64,000 nucleotides of DNA from Knoellia flava TL1. GTDB lineage: Bacteria > Actinomycetota > Actinomycetes > Actinomycetales > Dermatophilaceae. A program made the position numbers and the translations under genes. Where the stretch lies: positions 124,001 to 188,000 of the forward strand of contig NZ_AVPI01000012.1 of NCBI RefSeq assembly GCF_000768675.1, written 5' to 3'. Positions 1 through 9,782 of the stretch are shown in pieces. Under the pieces are notes generated by a model. The model was not told the origin of the DNA, ran no database searches, and was given only the letters and a program-made list of their open reading frames with translations. Positions within the stretch are counted from its first letter, which is position 1; the number at the start of each line of letters is the position of its first letter.

Positions 1-2
1 GG

Positions 3-1718
3 ATGACGGTGGCCCCGAAGCGGCCCGCGGCGATGACGCTGGCGGCACACTTCCCGGAGCGCACGCAGGCCGAGTGGCGCGAGCTCGCAGCGGCCGTCGT
101 CAACAAGAGCCGGCCGGAGGGTGAGCAGCTCGACCCCGACGCCGCCGTGGAGTCGATGCGCAGCCACCTCCCCGGTGGGCTCGTCGTCGAGCCCCTCTAC
201 ACCCGGGCCGACGAGCCCGCACTGCTCGGCGTCCCGGGCGCCATGCCGTTCACCCGTGGCCGGGCCCTGCGTGACGCCGACGTGCCCTGGGACGTCCGCC
301 AACTCCACGACGACCCCGACGCCGCGGCGACCCGCAAAGCGGTCCTCGCCGACCTCGAGAACGGCGTCACCTCCGTGTGGCTCCACGTCGGCGCCGACGG
401 CCTCGCCCCCGCCGACGTCGCCGAGGCGCTCGCGGACGTGCGGCTCGACCTCGCACCCGTCGTCGTGTCGTCGTGGGACGACCAGGTGGGCGCCGCCGAG
501 GCCCTGTATGCCGTCCTCTCGGCCTCCGCCGCGGGCTCCGGCAACCTCGGCCACGACCCGGTCGGCGCGGCCGCCCGCACCGGCACCGCCCCTGACCTCG
601 CCCCGCTCGCCGGGGCGGTCGCGAGGCTGGCCGACCACGGCGAGGTGCGTGCGATCACCGTCGACACCCGCGTCCACGCCGACGCCGGGGCCACCGTGCC
701 CGACGAGGTGGGCTTCGCGCTCTCGACCGGTGTGGCCTACCTGCGCCACCTCGAGGCCGAGGGTGTCTCCGTCGAGGAGGCCTTCCGCCACGTCGAGTTC
801 CGCGTGAGCGCCGGCGCCGACCAGTTCCTCGCAGCCGCCGCGCTGCGCGCGCTGCGCCGGACGTGGGCGCGCGTCGGCGAGAGCATCGGCGTGCCCGAGC
901 GGTCGCGCGGTGCCCGCACGCACGCCGTGACCTCCGGGCGCATGTTCACCCGCGACGACGCGTGGACCAACATCCTGCGCAGCACGCTCGCGACCTTCGG
1001 CGCCAGCCTCGGGGGCGCCGACGCCATCACCGTGCTGCCCTTCGACACCGTGTCCGGGCTGCCGACCCCCTTCTCGCGGCGCATCGCCCGCAACACGCAG
1101 ATCCTGCTCGCCGAGGAGTCCAACGTCGCGCGGGTCACCGACCCTGCCGGTGGCGCGTGGGCCGTCGAGGCGCTCACCGACGAGGTGGCGACCGCGGCCT
1201 GGTCGACCTTCCAGGAGGTCGAGCGCGCGGGCGGCATGGTCGACGCCCTCGCGAACGGGCTTGTCGCAGAGCGCATCGCGGATGCCGTCGCCGAGCGCGA
1301 CGCCGAGCTGGCGACACGCGTGCGTCCCATCACCGGGGTGAGCACCTTCCCGCTGGCCGGGGAGAAGCGGCTCGAGCGCCGGGCCCGCCGCGAGCTGACG
1401 GTGTCGCCCGAGGCCCTCGAGCCCCACCGCGACTCGGCCGTCTTCGAGGCGCTCCGGGACCGCTCGACGGCATACGCGGCTCGACACGGACACGCCCCAC
1501 GGGTCGCCGTGCCGCTGCTCGACGTCCCCCGCGCGGGCGACCGGCGCGTCGACGCGGTCAACCTGCTCACCGTCGCCGGCATCGACGCGGTCGACGCGGG
1601 CGAGCCGTCCGAGGCCGTGCTCGTCGCGGCCGGCAAGGGCTACGAGGGCGTGACCCCGGGCATGGACGTCGTCGACTTCCTGTCCTCCCTCCTCGACGTC
1701 ATGGGAGCACCGGCATGA
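3..1718 (+). CDS. mutA: Methylmalonyl-CoA mutase small subunit (MutA)
   Basis: Non-catalytic beta chain of the adenosylcobalamin-dependent methylmalonyl-CoA mutase heterodimer, which interconverts succinyl-CoA and (R)-methylmalonyl-CoA in propionate metabolism. The mutase TIM-barrel fold spans roughly residues 60-420 ([18 protein letters not shown], then [16 protein letters not shown]), followed by a B12-like C-terminal domain that lacks the DxHxxG cobalamin motif, as expected for this chain. The 571-residue reading is slightly short for the family. The ATG at base 3 is at the very edge of the window, so a start upstream cannot be excluded; ATG at 33 (MTLAAHFPE) is another candidate. The stop overlaps the mutB start (ATGA), so the subunits are translationally coupled. 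Confidence 0.93.
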   Translation: MTVAPKRPAAMTLAAHFPERTQAEWRELAAAVVNKSRPEGEQLDPDAAVESMRSHLPGGLVVEPLYTRADEPALLGVPGAMPFTRGRALRDADVPWDVRQLHDDPDAAATRKAVLADLENGVTSVWLHVGADGLAPADVAEALADVRLDLAPVVVSSWDDQVGAAEALYAVLSASAAGSGNLGHDPVGAAARTGTAPDLAPLAGAVARLADHGEVRAITVDTRVHADAGATVPDEVGFALSTGVAYLRHLEAEGVSVEEAFRHVEFRVSAGADQFLAAAALRALRRTWARVGESIGVPERSRGARTHAVTSGRMFTRDDAWTNILRSTLATFGASLGGADAITVLPFDTVSGLPTPFSRRIARNTQILLAEESNVARVTDPAGGAWAVEALTDEVATAAWSTFQEVERAGGMVDALANGLVAERIADAVAERDAELATRVRPITGVSTFPLAGEKRLERRARRELTVSPEALEPHRDSAVFEALRDRSTAYAARHGHAPRVAVPLLDVPRAGDRRVDAVNLLTVAGIDAVDAGEPSEAVLVAAGKGYEGVTPGMDVVDFLSSLLDVMGAPA

Positions 1719-3940
1719 GCACCATCCCCGACTTCAGCCAGGTCGAGCTCGGCGAGCCGACGGTGAGCACCAGCGGTGAGGCCGCGACCGTCGACGGTCA
1801 GGTCTGGACCACCCCCGAGCAGATCGAGGTGCCGCCGCTCTACACCGAGGCCGACCTCGAGGGGCTCGACTTCCTCGACACCATCCCGGGCGCCCCGCCG
1901 TTCCTGCGCGGTCCCTACCCGACGATGTACGTCAACCAGCCGTGGACGATCCGTCAGTACGCCGGCTTCTCCACCGCCGAGGAGTCCAACGCCTTCTACC
2001 GCCGCAACCTCGCCGCCGGGCAGAAGGGCCTGAGCGTCGCGTTCGACCTCGCGACCCACCGCGGCTACGACAGCGACCACCCGCGGGTCGAGGGCGACGT
2101 CGGCATGGCCGGTGTCGCGATCGACTCGATCTACGACATGCGCACCCTCTTCGACGGCATCCCTCTCGACCAGATGTCGGTGTCGATGACGATGAACGGG
2201 GCCGTCATCCCGGTGCTCGCGCTCTTCGTCGTCGCGGCCGAGGAGCAGGGCGTTGCACCCGAGCAGCTCTCGGGGACCATCCAGAACGACATCCTCAAGG
2301 AGTTCATGGTCCGCAACACCTACATCTACCCGCCCGAGCCGTCGATGCGGATCATCAGCGACATCTTCGCCTTCACCTCCGAGAAGATGCCGCGCTTCAA
2401 CTCGATCTCGATCTCGGGCTACCACATGCAGGAGGCCGGGGCGACGCAGGACCTCGAGCTCGCCTACACCCTCGCCGACGGCGTCGAGTACCTCCGCGCG
2501 GGCAAGGCCGTCGGGCTCGACGTCGACCGCTTCGCGCCGCGGCTGTCCTTCTTCTGGGCGATCGGCATGAACTTCTTCATGGAGGTCGCCAAGATGCGCG
2601 CGGCCCGCCTCCTCTGGGCGCGGCTCGTCGAGGAGCAGGGCGCGAAGAACCCCAAGTCGCTCAGCCTGCGCACGCACTGCCAGACGAGTGGGTGGTCGCT
2701 CACCGCGCAGGACGTCTTCAACAACGTCGTCCGCACGTGCATCGAGGCGATGGCGGCGACGCAGGGCCACACGCAGAGCCTGCACACCAACGCCCTCGAC
2801 GAGGCGATCGCGCTGCCGACCGACTTCAGCGCGCGCATCGCCCGCAACACCCAGCTCGTCATCCAGCAGGAGTCGGGCACGACCCGCACCATCGACCCGT
2901 GGGCCGGCTCGGCCTACGTCGAGCGGCTCACCCACGACATCGCCGAGCGGGCGTGGGCGCACATCGAGGAGGTCGAGGCCGCGGGCGGCATGGCCAAGGC
3001 CATCGAGGCCGGCATCCCCAAGATGCGCATCGAGGAGGCGGCCGCCCGCACCCAGGCTCGCATCGACTCCGGTCAGCAGCCGGTCATCGGCGTCAACCGC
3101 TACGTCCCCGACCTCGACGAGGAGATCGAGGTCCTGAAGGTGGACAACGCGGCCGTGCGCGCCAGCCAGGTCGCCAAGCTCGAGCGCCTGCGCGCCGAGC
3201 GCGACGAGACCGTATGCCGTGCCGCGCTCGAGCGCCTCACCGCGGCCGCGCGGGCCGGCTCGGACGGCAGCCTCGAGACCAACCTGCTCGCGCTCGCCAT
3301 CGACGCGGCCCGGGCCAAGGCGACCGTCGGCGAGATGTCGCAGGCGATGGAGGAGGCCTTCGGCCGCTACACCGCCCAGATCCGTACGATCGGTGGCGTG
3401 TACTCCGACGAGGCCGGCTCCGACGCCAACGTGCGCCGGGCGCAGGACCTCGTCGAGGAGTTCGAGGAAGCCGAGGGTCGCCGGCCCCGCATCCTCGTCG
3501 CCAAGATGGGCCAGGACGGCCACGACCGTGGTCAGAAGGTCATCGCGACGGCCTTCGCCGACCTCGGCTTCGACGTCGACGTGGGTCCGCTCTTCCAGAC
3601 GCCGACGGAGGTCGCGCGCCAGGCCGTCGAGTCCGACGTGCACGTCGTCGGGGTCTCGTCGCTCGCCGCCGGTCACCTCACGCTCGTGCCTGCGCTGCGC
3701 AAGGAGCTCGACGCGCTCGGTCGCGAGGACCTCATGATCGTCGTCGGTGGCGTCATCCCCACGCAGGACTTCGACGACCTGCGCGCCGCGGGTGCGGACG
3801 CGATCTACCCGCCCGGCACCGTCATCGCGACGGCTGCGATCGACCTCATCGGCGACCTGCGCTCGCGGCTCCACGGCGACGCGCAGCCGACGGACGACCC
3901 GAGCGCGGGCGTCGCCGCCGACGCCACGGGTGGCGCGTGA
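1715..3940 (+). CDS. mutB: Methylmalonyl-CoA mutase large subunit (MutB/ScpA)
   Basis: Catalytic alpha chain of methylmalonyl-CoA mutase, 741 residues, the usual length. The N-terminal two thirds is the substrate-binding TIM barrel ([35 protein letters not shown]). The C-terminal cobalamin domain carries the base-off B12 motif GQDGHDRG, with the cobalt-ligand histidine at about residue 603, followed by GVSSLAAGH and the GGVIP loop. It starts four bases before the end of mutA and its stop overlaps the meaB GTG start (GTGA), so the three genes form one tightly coupled operon for propionyl-CoA/odd-chain and branched-chain degradation. Confidence 0.98.
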   Translation: MSTIPDFSQVELGEPTVSTSGEAATVDGQVWTTPEQIEVPPLYTEADLEGLDFLDTIPGAPPFLRGPYPTMYVNQPWTIRQYAGFSTAEESNAFYRRNLAAGQKGLSVAFDLATHRGYDSDHPRVEGDVGMAGVAIDSIYDMRTLFDGIPLDQMSVSMTMNGAVIPVLALFVVAAEEQGVAPEQLSGTIQNDILKEFMVRNTYIYPPEPSMRIISDIFAFTSEKMPRFNSISISGYHMQEAGATQDLELAYTLADGVEYLRAGKAVGLDVDRFAPRLSFFWAIGMNFFMEVAKMRAARLLWARLVEEQGAKNPKSLSLRTHCQTSGWSLTAQDVFNNVVRTCIEAMAATQGHTQSLHTNALDEAIALPTDFSARIARNTQLVIQQESGTTRTIDPWAGSAYVERLTHDIAERAWAHIEEVEAAGGMAKAIEAGIPKMRIEEAAARTQARIDSGQQPVIGVNRYVPDLDEEIEVLKVDNAAVRASQVAKLERLRAERDETVCRAALERLTAAARAGSDGSLETNLLALAIDAARAKATVGEMSQAMEEAFGRYTAQIRTIGGVYSDEAGSDANVRRAQDLVEEFEEAEGRRPRILVAKMGQDGHDRGQKVIATAFADLGFDVDVGPLFQTPTEVARQAVESDVHVVGVSSLAAGHLTLVPALRKELDALGREDLMIVVGGVIPTQDFDDLRAAGADAIYPPGTVIATAAIDLIGDLRSRLHGDAQPTDDPSAGVAADATGGA

Positions 3941-4917
3941 CCGACGAGCTGTTCGACGGGATCCGCGCGGGGCAGCGCGCTGCCGTCGCCCGTGCCATCA
4001 CCCTCGTCGAGTCGAGCCGGCCCGACCACCGCGAGAGGGCACGGGCGCTCCTGCGGGAGCTCACGGCATACACGGGTTCGGCGGTCCGGGTCGGTGTCTC
4101 GGGGGTGCCGGGCGCCGGCAAGTCGACCTTCGTCAACGCGATGGGGCTGCGGCTCATCGAGGCCGGGCACAAGGTGGCGGTCGTCGCCGTCGACCCGAGC
4201 TCGCGGCGCACCGGTGGTTCGATCCTCGGTGACCGCACGCGGATGGGTGAGCTGGGTGCGAGCGACTCCGCGTTCGTGCGCCCGAGCCCGAGCGGTCGGC
4301 ACCTCGGGGGAGTGGCGCGGGCGACACGCGAGTCGATGCTCGTGCTCGAGGCAGCCGGGTTCGACGTCGTCATCGTCGAGACGGTCGGCGTCGGTCAGAA
4401 CGAGATCGCCGTGTCCGAGATGGTCGACACGTTCCTCCTGCTCACCCTCGCTCGTGCCGGCGACCAGCTGCAGGGGATCAAGCGCGGCATCCTCGAGCTC
4501 GCCGACGTCATCGCGGTCAACAAGGCCGACGGCGACGGCGAGAACCCCGCGAAGGCCGCGGCCAAGGACCTCGCCGCCGCGATGCGGCTCATGCTGCCGG
4601 GCGCCGATGTGCGCCGCCCGCCGGTGCTCACCTGCTCGGCGCAGACGGGCGCCGGCCTCGACGAGGTCTGGGCGGCGGTGCTCGAGCACCGGGAGCACCT
4701 CGAGTCGCAGGGCTCGCTCGAGTCGCGGCGCGCCCAGCAGCAGCAGGACTGGATGTGGGCGCTCGTCGAGTCCCACCTCGAGGAGGCCGTGCGCGTGGCG
4801 CCGGCGGTCCGCTCGCAGCGTGCCGAGATCGAGGCAGCCGTGCGGTCCGGCGAGCTCAGCGCCGTCGACGGCGCCGCCCGCATCCTCGACCTCTTCCTCG
4901 CTGCGCGACCCGACTGA
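3937..4917 (+). CDS. meaB: Methylmalonyl-CoA mutase-associated G3E GTPase MeaB
   Basis: SIMIBI-class G3E GTPase that protects methylmalonyl-CoA mutase and gates loading of its adenosylcobalamin cofactor (ArgK/MeaB family). The 326-residue protein has Walker A GVPGAGKS at residues 56-63, the [19 protein letters not shown] switch region, ETVGVGQNE and the NKADGD guanine-specificity motif. The GTG start overlaps the mutB stop, which decides the start since no in-frame alternative fits as well. Co-operonic position with mutAB is the classical context and fixes the function. The C-terminal helical dimerisation arm is present. Confidence 0.96.
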   Translation: MTDELFDGIRAGQRAAVARAITLVESSRPDHRERARALLRELTAYTGSAVRVGVSGVPGAGKSTFVNAMGLRLIEAGHKVAVVAVDPSSRRTGGSILGDRTRMGELGASDSAFVRPSPSGRHLGGVARATRESMLVLEAAGFDVVIVETVGVGQNEIAVSEMVDTFLLLTLARAGDQLQGIKRGILELADVIAVNKADGDGENPAKAAAKDLAAAMRLMLPGADVRRPPVLTCSAQTGAGLDEVWAAVLEHREHLESQGSLESRRAQQQQDWMWALVESHLEEAVRVAPAVRSQRAEIEAAVRSGELSAVDGAARILDLFLAARPD

Positions 4918-4926
4918 TCGCGTCGG

Positions 4927-6174
4927 TCAGCCCGTGGCCGGGGTGCGCCAGCCGGCCGGGGCGACGCCGCGGCGCCTCGCCAGCCAGAGCAGCACCGCGG
5001 TGACGACCGCTGTCGCGACGACGTTCATCGCCGCCGAGACCGGCGAGCCCTGGGTCTCGCCTGAGATGTAGGACTCCTCGAGGCCGCCGAGCAGGATGCC
5101 GGTGACCATGATGAGGACGTTGTTGACGACGTGGAGGACGATGACCGCCTCCAGTCCGCCCGTCCGCCACGCCAGCCAGCAGCCGGCGACGGCGAGCGAT
5201 CCGAGCTCGACGACGATCCACGGGTCGGCCGAGCCGTGCGCGGCGGCGAAGGTCGCGGTCGACAGCGCGGCGGTCAGCGCGAGGGCCACCAAGGGGGAGC
5301 GGACCCACGCGCCGACTCCCTGCACGAGCCCGCCCCGGAAGGCCACCTCCTCGCCGGCCGCCTGCAGGGGAGTCGTGAGCAGGGTGATGGTGAGCAGCGC
5401 GCCCCAGCTCTCCGGTCGGTCGAGGACCTCCTGGTCGAAGACGAACCACGTCACGAGCAGGTAGGCCCCCCACAACGGGGTGACGACGAGCAGGCACCAG
5501 CCCAGCCAGCCCCACCGGAGCCTTCCGGTGACCGACAGCACCCGCCACGGACTGCGTCGGAACCCCACCCAGAGCCCGACGAGGGTGGCCGGGACGAGCG
5601 CCGCGAGGAGCAGGTTCAGCGACAGGGAGGCCCACGGGTCGAGGGGGTTGAGCATCTCCTCCTCGGACTCGACGAGGAGGAGGGACGGCACCGAGAGCAC
5701 CGCCGCGCTCACGAGCCACACCCCGACGGCCACCGCCAGGGCGAGGAGCGGCCGCCACCAGCGGTAGCGCGGCCCCCGCATCTGGTGCACGTAGGTGCGC
5801 GGCTCCCGCTCGCCCGCCTCGAGCGCGGCGGCCTCGGCAGCCCGCTTCTCGGCGACGAGCCGGTATGCCGCCCGCTGCCGCGCCTGCCCGACGAACCACG
5901 CGGGCGGCTCGGTCGGGGAGACGAGCACCGGGGTGCCCGAGCCGTGCGCGCCCCATGCGGCGCGGCGCAGACCCTCCGCCTCCGGTGCCTCGGGCCAGGA
6001 CAGGAACCACAGCGCGTCGAAGCCGGCGAGGTCGCCGCCCTCGACCCGCCGCGTCGTCAACGGCGACCACTCGAGGTCGGGGGCGACTCCCCGGGAGAGC
6101 GCCCGGGCACGGGCGAGCGACTGCTGGTCCTCGAGGTGGCCGGGGTCCCCCACGGCGGCGATGCGCACGGTCAT
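4927..6174 (-). CDS. CPBP-family intramembrane metalloprotease with extra N-terminal soluble domain
   Basis: Integral membrane protein of the CAAX-protease/bacteriocin-processing (CPBP, Abi) family. About six hydrophobic segments lie after residue 139. The glutamate motif EEVAFR is at residues 275-280, a further histidine at 313 (AAHGS) and the HVVNN motif at 348-352, so the catalytic set is intact. Unusually, residues 1-135 are a soluble alpha/beta-looking segment (MTVRIAAVGDPGH; FDALWFLSW) ending in a charged linker. The start ATG at 6174 is chosen because GAGACT lies seven bases upstream as a possible -10. It converges on meaB with only nine bases between stops. Substrate unknown. Confidence 0.85.
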   Translation of the reverse strand: MTVRIAAVGDPGHLEDQQSLARARALSRGVAPDLEWSPLTTRRVEGGDLAGFDALWFLSWPEAPEAEGLRRAAWGAHGSGTPVLVSPTEPPAWFVGQARQRAAYRLVAEKRAAEAAALEAGEREPRTYVHQMRGPRYRWWRPLLALAVAVGVWLVSAAVLSVPSLLLVESEEEMLNPLDPWASLSLNLLLAALVPATLVGLWVGFRRSPWRVLSVTGRLRWGWLGWCLLVVTPLWGAYLLVTWFVFDQEVLDRPESWGALLTITLLTTPLQAAGEEVAFRGGLVQGVGAWVRSPLVALALTAALSTATFAAAHGSADPWIVVELGSLAVAGCWLAWRTGGLEAVIVLHVVNNVLIMVTGILLGGLEESYISGETQGSPVSAAMNVVATAVVTAVLLWLARRRGVAPAGWRTPATG

Positions 6175-6262
6175 GGGCACAGTCTCACCGAGCGTGCTGG
6201 GAGGATCATCGACCCGGGGTCGCGGACGGCATACGACCTTCGTCTGGCAGGCAGGCGTCGAT

Positions 6263-6291
6263 TTCGTGCTCGGCGCGGGCTCCCGTAGGAT
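6263..6291 (+). promoter_or_regulatory. Candidate infA promoter
   Basis: TAGGAT at 6286-6291 fits an actinobacterial sigma-A -10; TTCGTG at 6263-6268 lies 17 bases upstream as a weak -35. It would give a leader of about 100 bases before infA. Inferred from sequence pattern only. Confidence 0.45.
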
Positions 6292-6397
6292 GGAGCGTCG
6301 GTCTCGTGTGCTCCCGCACGCGCGGCCACATCTCCATGGTTCCACTGGTGGCCTTCGCGCCGCACCCAGGGTGGGGCCAGCAACGGATTGAGAGGGT

Positions 6398-6619
6398 ATG
6401 GCCAAGAAGGACGGCGTCATCGAGATCGAGGGCACCATCGTTGAGGCGCTCCCCAACGCGATGTTCCGCGTGGAGCTCACCAACGGGCACAAGGTGCTCG
6501 CCCACATCTCGGGCAAGATGCGCCAGCACTACATCCGGATCCTCCCCGAGGACCGCGTGGTGGTGGAGCTCAGCCCCTACGACCTGACCCGAGGCCGCAT
6601 CGTCTTCCGCTACCGCTGA
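6398..6619 (+). CDS. infA: Translation initiation factor IF-1
   Basis: 73-residue S1/OB-fold protein that binds the ribosomal A site during initiation. The sequence [19 protein letters not shown] and [19 protein letters not shown] is the canonical IF-1 signature and the length is exact. It opens the rpmJ-rpsM-rpsK-rpsD-rpoA-rplQ cluster as in most actinobacteria. The preceding AGAGGGT (ending about five bases before ATG) is a plausible ribosome binding site. Confidence 0.98.
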   Translation: MAKKDGVIEIEGTIVEALPNAMFRVELTNGHKVLAHISGKMRQHYIRILPEDRVVVELSPYDLTRGRIVFRYR

Positions 6620-6714
6620 CCGGGTCCGCCCGAAGCAGCAGCACCCCGCAACACCAGCAAGACCCGGGACAGACGTCCTGGCCCGGGACGGATCGACACG
6701 ACAGCAAAGGCGAC

Positions 6715-6828
6715 ATGAAGGTTCAGCCGAGCGTCAAGAAGATCTGTGACAAGTGCAAGGTGATCCGCCGCAACGGCCGGGTCATGGTCATCTGCGAGAA
6801 CCCGCGCCACAAGCAGCGCCAGGGCTGA
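6715..6828 (+). CDS. rpmJ: Ribosomal protein L36 (bL36)
   Basis: 37-residue large-subunit protein, too short for ordinary ORF lists. It reads [17 protein letters not shown] and ends NPRHKQRQG. The zinc-binding C+ form is retained: C11, C14, C27 and H32 are visible. Position between infA and rpsM is the conserved one. C+ L36 indicates that any zinc-independent paralog, if present, lies elsewhere. Confidence 0.98.
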   Translation: MKVQPSVKKICDKCKVIRRNGRVMVICENPRHKQRQG

Positions 6829-6956
6829 ACGCAGACCCATTCCCGCGAGGGAACCCGCACGAGGCACAGCTTCGAGCACACGCAAGAAATCCATGATGAG
6901 AACGCAGCGCCCGACCCCCTCGAGCGTCACCTGAAGAGGTGAGCGAGGGACGTCAC

Positions 6957-7000
6957 CCCCGGCCCGGAGGCCGGGGACCGGGAACCACGGACAGCCGTGG
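6957..7000 (+). promoter_or_regulatory. Two consecutive GC-rich hairpins in the rpsM leader
   Basis: The 233-base gap between rpmJ and rpsM holds an 8-bp stem with a CGGA loop (6957-6976) followed by a 6-bp stem CCACGG/CCGTGG (6985-7000). There is no U-run after either, so a pure terminator is doubtful; they may form a structured leader of the S13-S11-S4-rpoA-L17 operon, which in other bacteria is autoregulated by S4. Function inferred. Confidence 0.4.
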
Positions 7001-7061
7001 AGCAAGCCCGGACCGGCGTTGCACCAGACCTCCGGAAACACAGAACAGGAACCATCACACG

Positions 7062-7439
7062 ATGGCACGTCTCCAAGGAGTCGATCTGCCGCGCGAGAAG
7101 CGCGTCGAGATCGCACTGACCTACATCTTCGGTGTGGGCCGCTCCAGCTCGCAGAAGGCCCTCGCCGCCACCGGCGTGGACCCCAACACCCGCGTCAAGG
7201 ACCTCACCGACGCCGACCTCGTCGCCCTGCGCGACTGGATCGACGAGAACCTCAAGGTCGAGGGTGACCTCCGCCGTGAGGTCCAGGCCGACATCCGCCG
7301 CAAGGTCGAGATCGGCTCGTACGAGGGTCTGCGCCACCGTCGCGGCCTCCCCGTCCGCGGTCAGCGGACCAAGACCAACGCGCGCACCCGCAAGGGTCCG
7401 AAGCGCACCGTCGCCGGCAAGAAGAAGGTTGGTAAGTAA
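7062..7439 (+). CDS. rpsM: Ribosomal protein S13 (uS13)
   Basis: 125-residue small-subunit head protein contacting the P-site tRNA and the central intersubunit bridges. [21 protein letters not shown] and the C-terminal [20 protein letters not shown] followed by a lysine-rich tail are diagnostic. Its TAA stop shares one base with the rpsK ATG (TAATG), so S13 and S11 are translationally coupled. Confidence 0.98.
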   Translation: MARLQGVDLPREKRVEIALTYIFGVGRSSSQKALAATGVDPNTRVKDLTDADLVALRDWIDENLKVEGDLRREVQADIRRKVEIGSYEGLRHRRGLPVRGQRTKTNARTRKGPKRTVAGKKKVGK

Positions 7440-7846
7440 TGCCTCCCAAGGGCCGTATGGCTGCGGGCGCCAAGAAGGTGCGCCGCAAGGAGAAGAAGAA
7501 CATCGCCGTGGGCCAGGCCCACATCAAGTCGACGTTCAACAACACGATCATCTCGATCACCGACCCCACCGGTGCCGTCATCAGCTGGGCCTCGGCCGGC
7601 CAGGTCGGCTTCAAGGGCTCGCGCAAGTCCACCCCGTTCGCCGCGCAGACCGCCGCCGAGGCTGCTGCCCGCCGCGCCATGGACCACGGCATGCGCAAGG
7701 TCGACGTCTTCGTCAAGGGTCCCGGCTCCGGCCGCGAGACCGCGATCCGCTCCCTGACCGCTGCCGGTCTCGAGGTCGGCTCGATCCAGGACGTCACGCC
7801 CTCGCCGCACAACGGTGTCCGCCCGCCCAAGCGCCGTCGCGTCTGA
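7439..7846 (+). CDS. rpsK: Ribosomal protein S11 (uS11)
   Basis: 135-residue platform protein of the 30S subunit. The core ([50 protein letters not shown]) is canonical, including the arginine-rich end that binds 16S rRNA. The start overlaps the rpsM stop by one base. The basic N-terminal 25 residues are typical of actinobacterial S11. Confidence 0.98.
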   Translation: MPPKGRMAAGAKKVRRKEKKNIAVGQAHIKSTFNNTIISITDPTGAVISWASAGQVGFKGSRKSTPFAAQTAAEAAARRAMDHGMRKVDVFVKGPGSGRETAIRSLTAAGLEVGSIQDVTPSPHNGVRPPKRRRV

Positions 7847-7878
7847 GCGCCTGAGAAGACGGAGAGAGAAACCACACC

Positions 7879-8487
7879 ATGGCTCGTTACACCGGCCCCA
7901 TCACGAAGAAGTCGCGTCGCCTCAAGGTCGACCTCGTCGGCGGCGACAAGAACTTCGACCTGCGTCCCTTCCCGCCCGGCCAGCACGGCCGTCGCCGGAT
8001 GCAGGAGAAGGAGTACCTCACCCAGCTGCAGGAGAAGCAGAAGGCCCGCTTCACCTATGGCGTCATGGAGAAGCAGTTCCGCCGCTACTACAAGGAAGCG
8101 GCGAACCGCCCCGGCAAGACCGGTGAGAACATCCTGACGATTCTCGAGTCCCGACTCGACAACGTCATCTACCGCGCGGGCCTCGCCCGCACCCGTCGTG
8201 CCGCCCGTCAGCTCGTGACGCACGGCCACTTCGAGGTCAACGGCAAGCGCGTGGACGTCCCGTCCTACCGCGTCGAGCAGTACGACATCATCACCGTGCG
8301 CAAGCAGTCGGCGGAAAAGCTGCCGATCCAGCTCGCCCGCGAGACCTTCGGCGACCGCCCGACCCCGGCCTGGATCCAGGTCGTCCCGGGTTCGCTGCAG
8401 ATCCTCATCCACTCGCTCCCGGTGCGTGCGCAGATCGACAGCCAGCTCACCGAGCAGCTCATCGTCGAGTTCTACTCCAAGAACTGA
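7879..8487 (+). CDS. rpsD: Ribosomal protein S4 (uS4)
   Basis: 202-residue primary 16S-binding protein and, in many bacteria, translational repressor of its own operon. The S4 N-terminal domain reads MARYTGPITKKSRRL with the cysteine-free (C-) zinc-independent N-terminus, followed by the S4 RNA-binding domain around residues 93-155 (ESRLDNVIYRAGLARTRRAAR; LVTHGHFEVNGKRVDVPSY). GAGAGAGAAACC upstream offers the ribosome binding site. A long hairpin follows within ten bases of the stop. Confidence 0.98.
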   Translation: MARYTGPITKKSRRLKVDLVGGDKNFDLRPFPPGQHGRRRMQEKEYLTQLQEKQKARFTYGVMEKQFRRYYKEAANRPGKTGENILTILESRLDNVIYRAGLARTRRAARQLVTHGHFEVNGKRVDVPSYRVEQYDIITVRKQSAEKLPIQLARETFGDRPTPAWIQVVPGSLQILIHSLPVRAQIDSQLTEQLIVEFYSKN

Positions 8488-8493
8488 TCTCAG

Positions 8494-8571
8494 CCGACTT
8501 CTTGCGACTTTCGGCGCGTTCCACCGTCGGCGTGCCGACCGCGGTCTGCGCCGAAAGTCGCAAGAAGTCGG
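8494..8571. terminator. 24-bp perfect inverted repeat between rpsD and rpoA
   Basis: Arms 8494-8517 and 8548-8571 are perfectly complementary over 24 bases, with a 30-base loop that itself contains a GTCGGC/GCCGAC inner hairpin. The outer end is CCGACTTCTTGC / GCAAGAAGTCGG. It lies inside the ribosomal block, six bases after rpsD, so it would separate or attenuate rpoA-rplQ transcription from the S13-S4 genes. It resembles the hairpin after the VOC gene at 43592-43680. Confidence 0.75.
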
Positions 8572-8713
8572 GGCCGTGGGCACCTCAGTGCATCACGGCA
8601 TACAGCAAGGTCTGCCGAGCTCACAGACAGAGGTGAGCTGGGCTGTTCGAGCCCTTGTGGCTCGGTCTTCACGAGGCGTCATATAGCGGTCGCCCGTGGG
8701 AAGGAAAATCACC

Positions 8714-9754
8714 GTGCTCATCGCACAGCGTCCACTCCTCTCCGAGGACGTCATCTCCGAGAACCGGAGCCGGTTCGTCATCGAGCCGCTGGAGCCGGGC
8801 TTCGGCTACACGCTCGGCAACAGCCTGCGCCGCACCCTGCTCTCGAGCATCCCGGGTGCCGCCGTGACGAGCATCCGCATCGACGGCGTGCTCCACGAGT
8901 TTTCCACGATCCCCGGGGTCAAGGAGGACGTCACCGAGATCATCCTCAACATCAAGGGTCTGGTCGTCTCCTCGGAGCACGACGAGCCGGTCGTCATGTA
9001 CCTGCGCAAGCAGGGTGCGGGCGCCGTCACGGCCGCCGACATCGCGCCGCCGGCCGGTGTCGAGGTCATCAACCCTGACCTGCACATCGCGACGCTCAAC
9101 GACAAGGGCAGCATCGAGATGGAGCTGACCGTCGAGCGCGGTCGCGGCTACGTCTCCGCCGCCCAGAACAAGTCCGGTGACCAGGAGATCGGCCGCATCC
9201 CGGTCGACTCCATCTACAGCCCGGTCCTCAACGTCACCTACAAGGTCGAGCTGACCCGAGTCGAGCAGCGCACCGACTTCAACAGCCTCGTCCTCGACGT
9301 CGAGACCAAGCAGGCCGTCTCCCCGCGTGACGCGCTCGCCTCCGCCGGCAAGACCCTCGTCGAGCTCTTCGGCCTCGCCCGTGAGCTCAACGTCGAGGCC
9401 GAGGGCATCGACATGGGCCCGTCGCCGACGGACGCCGCGCTCGCCGCGGACCTCGCCCTGCCCATCGAGGACCTCGACCTCACGGTCCGTTCCTACAACT
9501 GCCTCAAGCGCGAGGGCATCCACACCGTGGGTGAGCTCGTCGGTCGCAGCGAGGCGGACCTGCTCGACATCCGCAACTTCGGCCAGAAGTCCATCGACGA
9601 GGTCAAGGCCAAGCTCCACGGCATGGGCCTGGCGCTCAAGGACAGCCCCGCCGGCTTCGACCCGAGCCAGATCGCTTCCTACGACGACGAGTTCAGCTTC
9701 TCCGACGCCGACGACGCCGAGGACGCGTCGTTCGCCGAGGACGAGCAGCTCTGA
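8714..9754 (+). CDS. rpoA: RNA polymerase subunit alpha
   Basis: 346-residue alpha subunit: N-terminal dimerisation domain ([32 protein letters not shown]) and C-terminal alpha-CTD (about residues 255-320; [20 protein letters not shown]) that binds UP elements and activators. The GTG at 8714 ([13 protein letters not shown]) is preferred over the in-frame ATG-less extension at 8696 because the family begins MLIAQRP and GGAAGGAAA sits just upstream. The end is acidic ([14 protein letters not shown]), common in actinobacteria. Confidence 0.98.
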   Translation: MLIAQRPLLSEDVISENRSRFVIEPLEPGFGYTLGNSLRRTLLSSIPGAAVTSIRIDGVLHEFSTIPGVKEDVTEIILNIKGLVVSSEHDEPVVMYLRKQGAGAVTAADIAPPAGVEVINPDLHIATLNDKGSIEMELTVERGRGYVSAAQNKSGDQEIGRIPVDSIYSPVLNVTYKVELTRVEQRTDFNSLVLDVETKQAVSPRDALASAGKTLVELFGLARELNVEAEGIDMGPSPTDAALAADLALPIEDLDLTVRSYNCLKREGIHTVGELVGRSEADLLDIRNFGQKSIDEVKAKLHGMGLALKDSPAGFDPSQIASYDDEFSFSDADDAEDASFAEDEQL

Positions 9755-9782
9755 CTCTGACTTAACCTCTAGGAGTAAAGAC

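Noticed and set aside
1640-3874. 744-codon minus-strand frame opposite mutB
   Set aside because: Antisense shadow created by high GC3; no recognisable domain, composition dominated by R, D, V, L, and mutB is certain.
863-3940. Open frame of 1025 codons overlapping mutA and ending in mutB
   Set aside because: Its first 280 codons are an arginine-rich off-frame reading of mutA; only the part from 1715 is the real mutB frame.
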